NCBI RefSeq assembly: GCF_910592395.1 | Contig: NC_088319.1 | Coordinates: forward strand, 4,776,001-4,840,000 | Reading direction: 5' to 3' | From: Lineus longissimus | Taxonomy: Eukaryota > Nemertea > Pilidiophora > Heteronemertea > Lineidae | DNA: 64,000 nt | Shown here: positions 1-8,189 of the stretch, piece after piece | Numbering within the stretch: position 1 is the first letter of the stretch | How the letters are laid out: the number at the start of each line of letters is the position of its first letter | Translations under genes and position numbers: made by a program | The notes under the pieces: model-generated | Databases searched by the model: none | What the model was told of the DNA's origin: nothing | What the model saw: only the letters and a program-made list of their open reading frames with translations

Positions 1-11
1 ACTTTAGAGAC

Positions 12-17
12 TTTATT
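12..17 (-). terminator. Poly(A) signal of the integrase gene
   Basis: AATAAA on the minus strand, starting within a few bases after the integrase TGA. It would give an extremely short 3' UTR, in keeping with the compact element. Confidence 0.5.
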
Positions 18-1202
18 TCATTTCAATGATTTGATATCAGAAACTGGTAACCATTCATTGAACTTATCACTGTAACCCTTCCACTTCACTAATCCGTATT
101 TCTTGCCTTTACTGGTCTTGTACCTTAGGATTTTCTCGATCTTGTACTCTAGCTGGTCAGGATAAGGAACATAGCTCAATTCCTCTTCATAGAAATATCC
201 TTGAATTTCTTCTTTGTGGTAATCCTCAAGCTGGTAGACGATAGGGTGAGTAAATATGATCTGTTTGATTTGGAACACCTCCTCAGTGTAGTTGGGCATG
301 TAACCTTTACCGAAAATGGACTTGTACTTTGAAATTCTTACACTGTCACCTACTTTGTACTTTGGATCACCAAATGTCTCTTTGAGGTGAAGACCGTAAA
401 GATTGTACCACACTGTTCCTTCGTTTTCCATCTTTCTGGCGTCTACAGGTTTCATACCTATTGATGAGTGAAATGTGTTATTGTAGCCGCTGACCAGGTC
501 ATCCAGAACGTCAATCCACTTGTCAGTCTCCTTAGCGGTGAAATAACGCCACATTTTTTCTTTAAGGGTTCTATTGAATCTCTCTACTACTGCTGCCTTC
601 TTATCAGATTTTGTGGAGAACCATTCTATGTCATTTTCTGTTAAGAGTTCCTTGAAGTGTTTGTTGTAAAATTCTTTACCGTCATCAAACTGGATTTTCG
701 TTGGTTTTGCTTCCTCAAATATCACTTTAAATGCATCTCTGATTTCTTCTCCCCTCTTACTCTTAACTGCTAGAGCCCAAGAAAAACGACTAAATAGATC
801 TATGACTGTTAAAATGAATCTGAAACCCTTATTCGGACTTTGTCCTGAGAGCATAGCTCGATTCTGTTTCTCAAATTTTTGCATGTCAACCAGATCTGCT
901 TGCCATTGTTGATCGATGTACGATACCATTGTCTTCCTGAAGGTGAATTTCTTAATGGCCGGTTTGTGTAGTTGGTGAGTTGGTAGTGTTTCTAGAAATT
1001 CTTTCACTTCTTTTTTTTTAATAAGTTTTCCTGAGCGGGACTTTGTCCCTAACAACAACGAAGTTGTGCTCTGCTCTCGTGACGAAGTCATATCTTCCTT
1101 GACCTGTTTCCAGATTTTACTCAAAGAACTGTAAGCCACGGGACTCTCGGGGTTGTAGTACAAATCCCTTAGATACTGCTGTGTGTCATCCTTTACATTC
1201 AT
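18..1202 (-). CDS. Polinton integrase (DDE, with C-terminal chromodomain)
   Basis: Retroviral-type integrase expected to insert the element into host chromatin. The 394-residue protein has a basic N-terminal part (1-95), then an RNase H-fold catalytic core. Candidate catalytic residues are D103 (in QWQADLVDM), D173 (in QFDDGKEFYN) and E207 (in VVERFNRTLKEKMWRY), with 33 residues between the last two. A C-terminal chromodomain spans about 352-394 (YKIEKILRYK, LVKWKGY, FNEWLP), which in related integrases binds modified histones and steers insertion. The start is clear: the ATG lies 4 bp from the divergent ATPase ATG. The minus-strand poly(A) signal AATAAA lies immediately past the stop (positions 12-17 on the + strand). 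A short repeat shared with other genes of the element is embedded after D103 and encodes RAMLSG. Confidence 0.93.
   Translation of the reverse strand: MNVKDDTQQYLRDLYYNPESPVAYSSLSKIWKQVKEDMTSSREQSTTSLLLGTKSRSGKLIKKKEVKEFLETLPTHQLHKPAIKKFTFRKTMVSYIDQQWQADLVDMQKFEKQNRAMLSGQSPNKGFRFILTVIDLFSRFSWALAVKSKRGEEIRDAFKVIFEEAKPTKIQFDDGKEFYNKHFKELLTENDIEWFSTKSDKKAAVVERFNRTLKEKMWRYFTAKETDKWIDVLDDLVSGYNNTFHSSIGMKPVDARKMENEGTVWYNLYGLHLKETFGDPKYKVGDSVRISKYKSIFGKGYMPNYTEEVFQIKQIIFTHPIVYQLEDYHKEEIQGYFYEEELSYVPYPDQLEYKIEKILRYKTSKGKKYGLVKWKGYSDKFNEWLPVSDIKSLK
842..859 (+). repeat. 18-bp repeat inside the integrase gene
   Basis: GTCCTGAGAGCATAGCTC. The same 18 bp occurs inverted at 1,842-1,859 behind the ATPase gene and, with one inserted C, at 2,363-2,381 at the end of the penton gene. 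On the coding strand it reads AMLSG in integrase and in the penton C-terminus. It partly overlaps a GGACTTTGTCC motif at 835-845. Confidence 0.8.
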
Positions 1203-1209
1203 TTAAATG
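1200..1209. promoter_or_regulatory. Palindromic bidirectional start, CATTTAAATG
   Basis: A 10-bp perfect palindrome contains both start codons: the integrase ATG reads leftward and the ATPase ATG reads rightward, with only TTAA between them. Each gene therefore has its 5' leader and promoter, at least in part, inside the coding sequence of the other. Both starts read TAAATG, the same context seen at three more genes of this element (2,330; 3,120; 3,414). Confidence 0.6.
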
Positions 1210-1827
1210 AGTGAAGTATTTATTTACGAGCCACACAATATGTTAATTTCTGGTGTTACCAATTGTGGTAAGACATATTTTGCCCTTGACCTCTTAGAAA
1301 AGGAGTATTGGCACAAGTTCCAGAACATAGTCATTTTCTGTCCAACATATTTCAACAATAAGACATATGAAAGGAAATGGATTTACCAAGACAAGAACGT
1401 CTACATAGTTAATCCCGAAGCTGTGGCCAGTAATTTGGACCTTGTGCTTCAGTTTGCTACTCTGACCTTTGCTGGTTCTAACACATTATTCCTCATTGAT
1501 GACTGTGCTAATTTGAGAGACACAAAAAAGAAGGTGTCCGAGTTATGTAATCTTGCCTTTTCCGGCAGGCACTACAATCTCACTGTTTGGTTACTAGTTC
1601 AGAAGTACAATTCAGTTGTTAAGGACTACAGAGAGAACATAAGAATTTTAGTCCTGTTCTTTAACAAGGATGAATCAGCCATGAAAGATGCCTTAGAAGA
1701 AAACAGTGTTATTCCTAAGGAGAAAAGACAGTACTACATAGAAGAACTTAAGATGAAAAAAGGATCAAAACTGATCATTAGACTACAACATCCATTTGGA
1801 TTTACTCTTTCACATCAAAAATCTTAG
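1207..1827 (+). CDS. Polinton A32-type DNA-packaging ATPase
   Basis: FtsK/HerA-superfamily ATPase of the poxvirus A32 type, thought to pump genomic DNA into the capsid. The 206-residue protein has a Walker A motif at 16-23 (GVTNCGKT) and a Walker B at about 93-99 (TLFLIDD, with D98/D99), followed by the stretch FSGRHYNLTVWLLVQ that is typical of this group. The length is normal for Polinton packaging ATPases. It is the only gene of the block on the + strand; it starts 4 bp from the divergent integrase and ends tail-to-tail 44 bp from the 152-residue membrane-type protein. Its end is followed by the repeat at 1,842-1,885. Confidence 0.9.
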   Translation: MSEVFIYEPHNMLISGVTNCGKTYFALDLLEKEYWHKFQNIVIFCPTYFNNKTYERKWIYQDKNVYIVNPEAVASNLDLVLQFATLTFAGSNTLFLIDDCANLRDTKKKVSELCNLAFSGRHYNLTVWLLVQKYNSVVKDYRENIRILVLFFNKDESAMKDALEENSVIPKEKRQYYIEELKMKKGSKLIIRLQHPFGFTLSHQKS

Positions 1828-1841
1828 TCCCGCTTCTGATT

Positions 1842-1885
1842 GAGCTATGCTCTCAGGACTGTGTCCGATCATCAGGACTGTGTCC
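1842..1885. repeat. Inter-gene repeat cluster of the Polinton
   Basis: An inverted copy of the 18-bp repeat is followed by two direct copies of ATCAGGACTGTGTCCG-like sequence (about 19-bp period). It lies in the 44-bp gap between two convergent genes. GGACT(T/G)TGTCC, an imperfect palindrome, occurs at 835, 1,038, 1,856 and 1,875. It could be a processing or termination signal or a protein-binding site; the sequence does not decide. Confidence 0.7.
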
Positions 1886-2330
1886 GATCAGTTGTCTTAG
1901 TCTTTCTAACCCTAGTAAAATAATAAATTATTAACCCTAAACCACTAAGTCCTAGGATAATCCATAGGTACTCGTATTTCTTCATTTCATCACTAGGTTG
2001 GTAGTAATCACTTAATTGTGGTCGCTGAGGTAGTACAATAGTTCTTTCTGGATGTAAATGATTGTAAACAGTAAGTGCTGAATCAGTATTGTTAAAATCA
2101 ATAGAAGCGTCTCTTTCTCTCTTTAATTCAAGATTAACGAAGTCAATGGTACTTTTCCTATGCTCCTCCCATTCGGTTGAAGCTTTTTGTAATTGCTCCT
2201 GAGCCAAATCATGTCTTTTCACTTCAGTCTCATAGCCATTCTTGTCTAGTTTTTTAAAAAGGTAACCGGATCCAGTGAATGCTAATCCATTGATTATTGC
2301 AGATCCAAATAACATGCCAATGCCAGCCAT
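1872..2330 (-). CDS. Small Polinton membrane-type protein, coiled coil plus TM
   Basis: The 152-residue protein has a glycine-rich hydrophobic N-terminus (about 1-25), a charged helical and probably coiled-coil middle (about 35-80, rich in E, K and Q), a proline-containing linker (RTIVLPQRPQL) and one strong transmembrane segment (about 121-141, LWIILGLSGLGLIIYY) with a short basic tail. Small membrane-associated proteins of this layout are common next to the capsid genes of Polintons; the exact function is unknown. It starts at TAAATG, 22 bp beyond the penton stop, and converges on the ATPase gene. Confidence 0.75.
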   Translation of the reverse strand: MAGIGMLFGSAIINGLAFTGSGYLFKKLDKNGYETEVKRHDLAQEQLQKASTEWEEHRKSTIDFVNLELKRERDASIDFNNTDSALTVYNHLHPERTIVLPQRPQLSDYYQPSDEMKKYEYLWIILGLSGLGLIIYYFTRVRKTKTTDRTQS

Positions 2331-2352
2331 TTAATTCCAATGAATTTTAATT

Positions 2353-3120
2353 TCAATGATGTGTCCCTGAGAGCATAGCTCGAGTTAATACCAATTGGTA
2401 CTGTACATTATGACCATTAAGATCGATGATTTCACCTTTTTCATCAGTTAAGCGAATATTCAGCTTATTGAATCTTGGTTTACAGGGAATTGCTATTGGT
2501 TTCTCAAATGTGTATGCTATTAAATCCCCAAAATTAGCTTCCTTTATTGGTCTTGTGGTTAGCACATCAGATGCTTCACCATTACTTAATACACTATTAG
2601 ATTCGATTATGTCACAGTGAAAAACAAAATGGTTAATTGGTCTAAAATTGATGGGTTTCTCGCTTACAACATCATCCTTACTTTTATTGTCTAAAGGGTA
2701 AGGCCATTCTGATTTCATGCCAAATAATTCATTACTTTTACCAAGAAAATAGATCTGATAATGCGCCTCATTTTTTCTCTTTAGGAAGTGTAAGATGGCC
2801 TTACCTGTTGGTTCTTCAAGGTCAAATCTGACAGCACCTCTACTCATACTATTTTCTTTCAACTTATCCGCAAATACTTTTGAAAAGCTCTGTAGGTCAT
2901 AGAGACCATCTGGTAGCGTAATCTCTGCCACATCAAAACCCTTAACTTTGATTCGGTTATTCTCCCTGGCTGCACTTATGTTGTAGAATGTACAAGGTAT
3001 TACTGCAAAAGTTAAAGTGATGCTACATGCATCTTGAATTTCAGTCTTGAGATTGACTGTTAAATCACTTGAACTCTGATCTGGATAGTCACTTGAATCT
3101 ATGTTCATTACAGTAATCAT
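2353..3120 (-). CDS. Polinton minor capsid (penton) protein candidate
   Basis: The 255-residue protein is the size of the single jelly-roll penton protein that caps the vertices of Polinton-type icosahedral capsids. It is rich in beta-strand-like segments, opens with MITVMNIDSSDYPDQSSSDL and contains FAVIPCTFYNI, a pattern I associate with Polinton minor capsid proteins. The assignment rests on size, position next to the MCP gene and these patterns; no catalytic motif is expected. It starts at TAAATG. Its C-terminus encodes RAMLSG from the dispersed 18-bp repeat. Confidence 0.8.
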   Translation of the reverse strand: MITVMNIDSSDYPDQSSSDLTVNLKTEIQDACSITLTFAVIPCTFYNISAARENNRIKVKGFDVAEITLPDGLYDLQSFSKVFADKLKENSMSRGAVRFDLEEPTGKAILHFLKRKNEAHYQIYFLGKSNELFGMKSEWPYPLDNKSKDDVVSEKPINFRPINHFVFHCDIIESNSVLSNGEASDVLTTRPIKEANFGDLIAYTFEKPIAIPCKPRFNKLNIRLTDEKGEIIDLNGHNVQYQLVLTRAMLSGTHH

Positions 3121-3177
3121 TTACTTAAGCAAATTTTCGTTTTCAAATTTACCTTTTATCAAATAAGTAAATTATTC

Positions 3178-3414
3178 TTACTTCATAATATTTCTGGGTA
3201 GGATTCCTTGATCGTAAAGGTACTCTAATGTTCCATTACTAATAGCTACAGTTCCTCCCAGTTTAAGAATTTCCTCTAGGTCGGCCTGACTTGGGGGACC
3301 AATATTGATTCTCAAGAACCTTTTCAGTAACATAGAGTAACCAATTGTTGTTGATGCCAACAGTAAACTTTGATACAGTGTATTTATGATATCTGTCTTT
3401 CCTGGTGTATCCAT
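3178..3414 (-). CDS. Small Polinton protein, 78 residues, probable membrane segment
   Basis: A short frame between the MCP and penton genes on the same strand, with gaps of 113 and 57 bp. Residues about 12-31 (LYQSLLLASTTIGYSMLLKR) can form a membrane helix. The C-terminal half (NIGPPSQADLEEILKLGGT) is polar and helical. The start is in the TAAATG context shared by its neighbours, which supports it as a real gene. The function is unknown; a virion membrane or assembly role is a guess from its place. Confidence 0.7.
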   Translation of the reverse strand: MDTPGKTDIINTLYQSLLLASTTIGYSMLLKRFLRINIGPPSQADLEEILKLGGTVAISNGTLEYLYDQGILPRNIMK

Positions 3415-3459
3415 TTAATTACTTAGAAAATCACTAATAAAACTCATTTATCTAGTATT

Positions 3460-3551
3460 CAGTGTTGGAGCGAACTTTTGTTCTTGCAGCACCTCAGTGC
3501 TGGAGCGAACTTTGTTCTTGCAGCACCTCAGTGCTGGAGTGAAGCAATCTG
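3460..3551 (+). repeat. 34/35-bp tandem repeat at the 3' end of the MCP gene
   Basis: About 2.6 copies of a unit beginning CAGTG(T/C)TGGAGCGAACTTT at 3,460, 3,495 and 3,529. Each unit boundary carries the small hairpin AGCAC-CTCA-GTGCT. The last partial unit overlaps the final codons and stop of the MCP gene, so the array appears to have grown from the gene end into the intergenic space. Confidence 0.85.
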
Positions 3552-4784
3552 AGAATTCTGAATGTTAACCTGGGCGTCAGAAACCACGAATATGTGCATT
3601 TTGTATGGTCCCTTTCCAGATTTCTTTGTAATAGATAATTGAATACCATCTTTTGTGTTCTGGAGCTTCTTTCCTGATCCGTGAAGGCGATTATCCTCAG
3701 AAGTTCTCAGGTCCAACCATAAACCATAGTGATTAGAATCACCATAGTATTTCTCCATGGTCATGTTACAGTCATGAGTTTTCTTCAAATCTTCAGACAT
3801 AAAATGTTTCTTGATCTCCTCCCATTGATCCATCATTCTCATTCCTTCTGGGAACACCTGATTGGCAACACCCTCTATTGTGATCTGCACTTTACTTATG
3901 TTAGGGTTTTCAAACTTCTCTGAATCTCTAGCTCCATCTACATAGTCAGACACAAATAGTAATAATAATCCTTTAATAGACATTCTTGGAAAGTTGATGT
4001 TCTCATTAATTAGTGTTTCATTAGCAGTAACATTGACTGTCTTAAAATGGTCTACCCAATCATAAAATATTGAGAATCCAGAATTGCACTTGTTACTCAA
4101 TTGACTAGCAATCATTTTGTTGGTTACGGTATCATATTCAAAACAAATATTCTCTAGTTTGTAGCCCATGCTAGCTGTGGTTGTGGTGACTATGATTTCC
4201 TCCTTTGGTGCTAAAGTTATTTCAATAATAACATCTTCTTGAATTGGAAACTTGTAAAATGGAGCATGATGATGGAATAGTTCAAAATCTAATGGTATTT
4301 TGTACTTCTTGTCAAACACTTTCTTTAAAGTCTTTTCATTAGCTGTTTCTCCAGTGACATCAGCTTCAGCGACTCCTGATCTTAATTCTCTAAGATTTTT
4401 TGACTGAATACCCTGAAAAACTCTATCATTTCTTTCTTCTTCTGTAAACCACAGATCTTTAAATGTAGAATAATGACTGTATTCGTCAAGGTCAAATATC
4501 TGCTCTGTTCCCCACTTAACCACCATCTTTGAAATCAGGTTTCTACCAAGATTATTTACAACACTATTTTTAGAATCACCAGAAATGGTTACATCAGCAG
4601 ACAGATAAAGAGATTTAGGTACAAAGAATGTATTCTCTCGCAATGCCGGTATTCTAACATACAGTGTTTCTTTGGGGTTAGCAGATGATGGGTTATGAGT
4701 AATGATATGATGCTGCCTCTCAGCTTTCAAACCAAGTGGAATCTTATGTGCCCTTTCGGTATTTAATAAATATCCTGTTGCCAT
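3528..4784 (-). CDS. Polinton major capsid protein (double jelly-roll type)
   Basis: The 418-residue protein is the presumed hexon-like building block of the capsid. It opens with MATGYLLNTERAHKIPLGLK and has long beta-rich stretches, the motif FYDWVDHFKTVNV (about 234-246) and a C-terminal part with YYGDSNHYGLWLDLR that resembles Polinton MCPs. The frame is intact. Its neighbours, penton candidate, ATPase and integrase, make the call firm. The start (AAAATG, with AT-rich TAAATA just upstream) is the only one of six that lacks TAAATG. The stop lies inside a 34/35-bp tandem repeat. Confidence 0.88.
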   Translation of the reverse strand: MATGYLLNTERAHKIPLGLKAERQHHIITHNPSSANPKETLYVRIPALRENTFFVPKSLYLSADVTISGDSKNSVVNNLGRNLISKMVVKWGTEQIFDLDEYSHYSTFKDLWFTEEERNDRVFQGIQSKNLRELRSGVAEADVTGETANEKTLKKVFDKKYKIPLDFELFHHHAPFYKFPIQEDVIIEITLAPKEEIIVTTTTASMGYKLENICFEYDTVTNKMIASQLSNKCNSGFSIFYDWVDHFKTVNVTANETLINENINFPRMSIKGLLLLFVSDYVDGARDSEKFENPNISKVQITIEGVANQVFPEGMRMMDQWEEIKKHFMSEDLKKTHDCNMTMEKYYGDSNHYGLWLDLRTSEDNRLHGSGKKLQNTKDGIQLSITKKSGKGPYKMHIFVVSDAQVNIQNSQIASLQH

Positions 4785-4975
4785 TTTCTATTTATTTACT
4801 AGTAAAATTATGTACATGCAGTGAACAGTGCCAACATCATATATCAGGTAAAATGCACGGAAAAAAGCTATTGACGTGTACTTTCTGTTGGAATACAGTA
4901 AGTCATGATTACATTAACCCATTGAACTCTAGTATTCCCTTACCATTTCACTGCAACGCTTCACTGAAGAATGAT

Positions 4976-5105
4976 AGAATATATGTATTGTGGTGTCTGG
5001 TTCTTAGGGGTTTCTAAGCTAATTTGAGACAAAAAGGCCTGTAAGGGCTTTTGTTAAAATAGCTTAGAATTACCTAGATTCCTAGCACCACAATACATAT
5101 ATTCT
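4976..5105. repeat. 130-bp near-perfect palindrome
   Basis: Outer 20-bp arms are perfect inverted copies (AGAATATATGTATTGTGGTG at 4,976-4,995 and its complement at 5,086-5,105). The inside is also largely self-complementary, through TCTAAGCTA and AAAAGGCCT/AGGGCTTTT, so the strand can fold into one long hairpin. It lies just outside the MCP gene. It could be a fold-back MITE or part of the Polinton terminus; the other element end would be needed to tell. Confidence 0.85.
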
Positions 5106-5161
5106 GCCACTCTTGTTTGTTATCCTGAGCACAATCTCCCGACGTTGCCTTTCAATTGGTC

Positions 5162-5356
5162 CTAGGCGTCGGTGCCGATTTTTGCGTTGCAGCCCCCTAC
5201 TACCAGAATTATGTCCTGCTTTGGGAGAGACTGCATAGTAGCCATGAAATCGTCGTAAAAGCCATTCATCCTGTCCTCGGATCCATAGCTTGTTGGAGCG
5301 TAGATCTGGACAACTGACAGGTTGAATGGTTTTGCGCTGATCCTCACAGTCATCAT
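5162..5356 (-). pseudogene. Non-LTR retrotransposon AP-endonuclease fragment
   Basis: The frame resembles the endonuclease domain of LINE proteins (the type often annotated as craniofacial development protein 2-like): FNLSVVQIYAPTS, then FYDDFMATMQSLPKQDIILV, then GGCNAKIG where intact copies usually read GDWNAKVG. Only about 65 residues remain and the GDWN-type motif is degraded, so this is a fossil. A second copy at 14,697-14,915 shares the same flanks, showing that the fragment was already present before the segment was duplicated. Confidence 0.75.
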
Positions 5357-5400
5357 ACGGTTGGAGACTGGTCAGTACTCTTTTTAAAATTAAATAGTAA

Positions 5401-5610
5401 AAGTAACTAATTATAGTTATGTTTTACTACTCTGGTACATGTAGTTGCTATTGCACTGACTGTGAAATTAGTTGTTTTAACCATCAACATGGTAATTCTT
5501 AACCATTTTAATGGTAATTTTACTACCCTTTTTTGTTGTAACAAGTAATCATTGGTTAGTTTTTAGTAATTTCACAGTTGGTGCAATAGGAGCTACCAAT
5601 TAGTTGCTTT
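5401..5610. mobile_element. Small palindromic MITE
   Basis: About 210 bp with inverted ends: AAGTAACTAATT on the left and AATTAGTTGCTTT on the right, plus a second inner pair (TTGCTATTGCACTGACTGTG against CAGTTGGTGCAATAGGAGC). The interior has ACCATTTTAATGGT palindromes. The same element is present in copy C at about 14,960-15,175. Confidence 0.65.
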
Positions 5611-7445
5611 CAGAACTGCTGGAGCCGTGTCCTTATGAACCAAACCTTCCGTTCCATGCCCACGCTAGGAATGTTGACCACTCAAGAAGAGTCTGGAGTC
5701 CGGTATGGATATCGTTGTTTTCCTTGCCATGTTGATTCACGGGCTGGGTAACTCCTTGCAGAGCCCATCTCCACTACAGGAGTCGATAGATGGCCAAGGG
5801 CTCGGCAATGAGCTCATGAGCTCTTAAGATGGATATTGGTTTTAGTTCCATCTGGGTGTCTGGCCACCCTCCACACCAAAGTCAAAGACTCTGGTTGGGA
5901 TACCGGTGTAGTAGCCGATTGTCCGACCCTGAGCAGGTTGCACTGGTCTACAGGTTTGCCAGTGGCAGGTCATTAGCCGGACCTGACACAATCGTAAGCC
6001 ATACAGTTTTAAAAAATACAATGAGCAGAGTGGAGCTAAACGTTGCGATTTCATGGGACCCTCAATCGGGAATGGTGTAATAAAATGAGATAGCAGACGC
6101 TAGCTGACCTGACCATATATACATGAATGAACGCGGACGTCGGAAGGCTTCGATCGAATCTAAATCACACTTCAACTTACTTTCAAGTGGCTTCTATCTC
6201 ACCAATTAATCATGCTCATCAAGTGATCCCAGGAGGCTAGAAAGCCTCGGGATTAAATTATGATCAGAACCACAGGATTAATGATAACATTACTGTGATT
6301 TTTCAAGCTGAACTACAAGTGTACTACAAATTTGACCCTGTCCCTTCATTGAAAGGGTCAGATATTTGCCCTGCTTATTTCCCAAACAGAACTTCATAAT
6401 AAAGGAGTGGTTCCATTGGATCGTTTTCCGCTTTGACCGCCCCGCGGCAGGACACTTAACTCATTCCAGCGGTCATTCAGTACCTAACATCATTACCTGC
6501 TCATCGAATGCGGGTTGGCGTCTTTTGATGATACTTTCGCTCCCATCTACTGGCTGGTTGAATTCCCAAATACCCACTGAAGCCAAGTGTTGTATTGCTG
6601 GAGCGGCGGCCATGAAGCGGAACATCGCCCAAGTGGTTTAAGTTTTTCACGCGAACAGCAAGTTCTGCTCTCAATCGCAGTACCACTGCACGGGGCAGAC
6701 TGATCTCCTTGGCCTTGGTAGGTAACCAGTCTATAGGAGAGCAAACACCTAAATCAACCCGGGTAGTCTGCGCATATATAAATTACTTAGTATCCTTGGG
6801 ATTGGCCTTACAAGAGTCTTTCAACCAGTCTGAGAGTCTATCAAATTTTTATTTGAATGACCCTGGCCTAACCAATGCTCCTTTATGGTGTCAATTAAAC
6901 CCGGTCAACTTTATGATACCGGCTGCCCAAGTCGGTGTAAACATTACTATAATTTTGGTGATCACACTATTACAGCTTTATGACAAGAGAAGAGCCACGT
7001 AAATATGGCCAGATCTAAATGATCCGAAAAACAATTCACTGCATTTGTAATTTCCCTCACAATACTTATTGCGACTATCATATCTCCCGGAATATCAATG
7101 AATTTATTGATGCAACACGGCAATGCATTACGGTGGAGAGTGAAATGCTACGATGTCTGTTTCGATCATGCGTAGATATAAAGATTTAAACAAAGATTCT
7201 CGTGTGCAAGTTCCGAAAAATGAACGTTACTAATGAATATTTAGACATAGTAGCACTCTGAAATATTGCATCCACAGTTGTGCCGTATCCATCTCACCTT
7301 AATTTCTTAATCAGCCACTGTGAGATTTGTTCGTGCAGCTCAGCTTTATAAATAATATAAGTCCACCCGAGTACTTTGTTACGCAGTAAATACCTTTGCG
7401 GTCATTTGCTTACCAGTACAGAATTTGGGCCAGGCAAATAATCGT

Positions 7446-8189
7446 TCATTCGCACCGACAATTAAGTCTGTGTCCATCAGCTTTTGTCATCTCACCTGTA
7501 CCAGTGAGCCTGGCCACAGCCAGACCAACAATATTCCACCTGTACCGCTGAAGTTCATACTCGAGCTGTTCGACTTTGTCCGCAGCATTCAGAGCAGAGA
7601 CATGTATTCATCCACTGGCGGAAGTGACACTTAGTCCGTACTGAACTGTGAAGCTGTGGTAAATACATGTACATGACTGTGATGGGTGAAAGTGGATTTA
7701 TTCTTCAATCTTTGGTGGTTTCTTAATATACAGAGCCAGGCCATAACGGGGATACACTTTTGATATTTAATTTAAGGAAATATTGTCTCACTGGCCAGTT
7801 TAGAACTTGTATTCTAATAGGCCCATATCAGTCTGCGAGTGACGATTTGATGGCAATGCTGTTCTCAAATCAATTTTTCTCAGGCAATCGGTATTGGAAT
7901 GTTATGAATTTTTACTATTATTTCGAAAAAAGCCTCTTCAAAACACATATAAAATTTGGTGGGAATTAAAGCACTATTGGTGTACTTTTTTACCGACCTA
8001 TATTCATTAAAATGTACACAGAATGTACACGCTGGCTAATAGAGGTCTCTGGCCTTCAGGGTTCGCACATGCCATTTTCCGATTGCGATGTTCTGTCGCC
8101 GAAGACAGATTATGGGTGTCTGGGTGCCAGTTGCATATTTATCACCTCCACCCTGGCTTGTGGTAGGCGCGAACGTTCATAACCCGGGA
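7446..8189. other. Unassigned stretch between copies A and B
   Basis: I see no supported gene. Short frames at 7,425-7,634 and 7,760-7,969 have no recognisable domain and no codon pattern that persuades. About 7,640-8,030 is AT-rich. Confidence 0.5.

Larger units (their letters stand above)
1..5155. mobile_element. Polinton/Maverick element, partial (one end)
   Basis: Six tightly packed genes form the virion and integration block of a Polinton: integrase, packaging ATPase, penton candidate, major capsid protein and two small membrane-type proteins. Intergenic gaps are 4, 44, 22, 57 and 113 bp, which is viral rather than host spacing. The protein-primed family B DNA polymerase and the adenovirus-type protease expected in a complete element are absent and should lie left of position 1. 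The right boundary is not certain: it falls between the MCP start (4,784) and a LINE fragment at about 5,158. No long terminal inverted repeat can be tested because the other end is outside the window. No gene shown here is broken, so the copy looks young or under constraint. Confidence 0.9.
5158..7445. repeat. Composite duplicated sequence, copy A
   Basis: Matches copies B (8,190-11,612) and C (14,727-18,612) in the same orientation. It carries the LINE endonuclease fragment, the 210-bp MITE, and blocks around 5,700-6,310 and 6,770-7,445 that have clear counterparts in B and C. The stretch 6,310-6,770 is specific to A and shows nothing coding beyond short chance frames; it holds a small hairpin (TGACCCT...AGGGTCA, 6,338-6,361). 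Homology ends at about 7,445, just short of the long ORF seen in B and C. Confidence 0.75.

Noticed and set aside
5829-6080. Repeated short + strand frame (also 8,290-8,580 and 15,356-15,653) with similar peptides
   Set aside because: The similarity is DNA-level duplication of copies A, B and C; the frame is not kept (different ends and starts) and no domain is seen.
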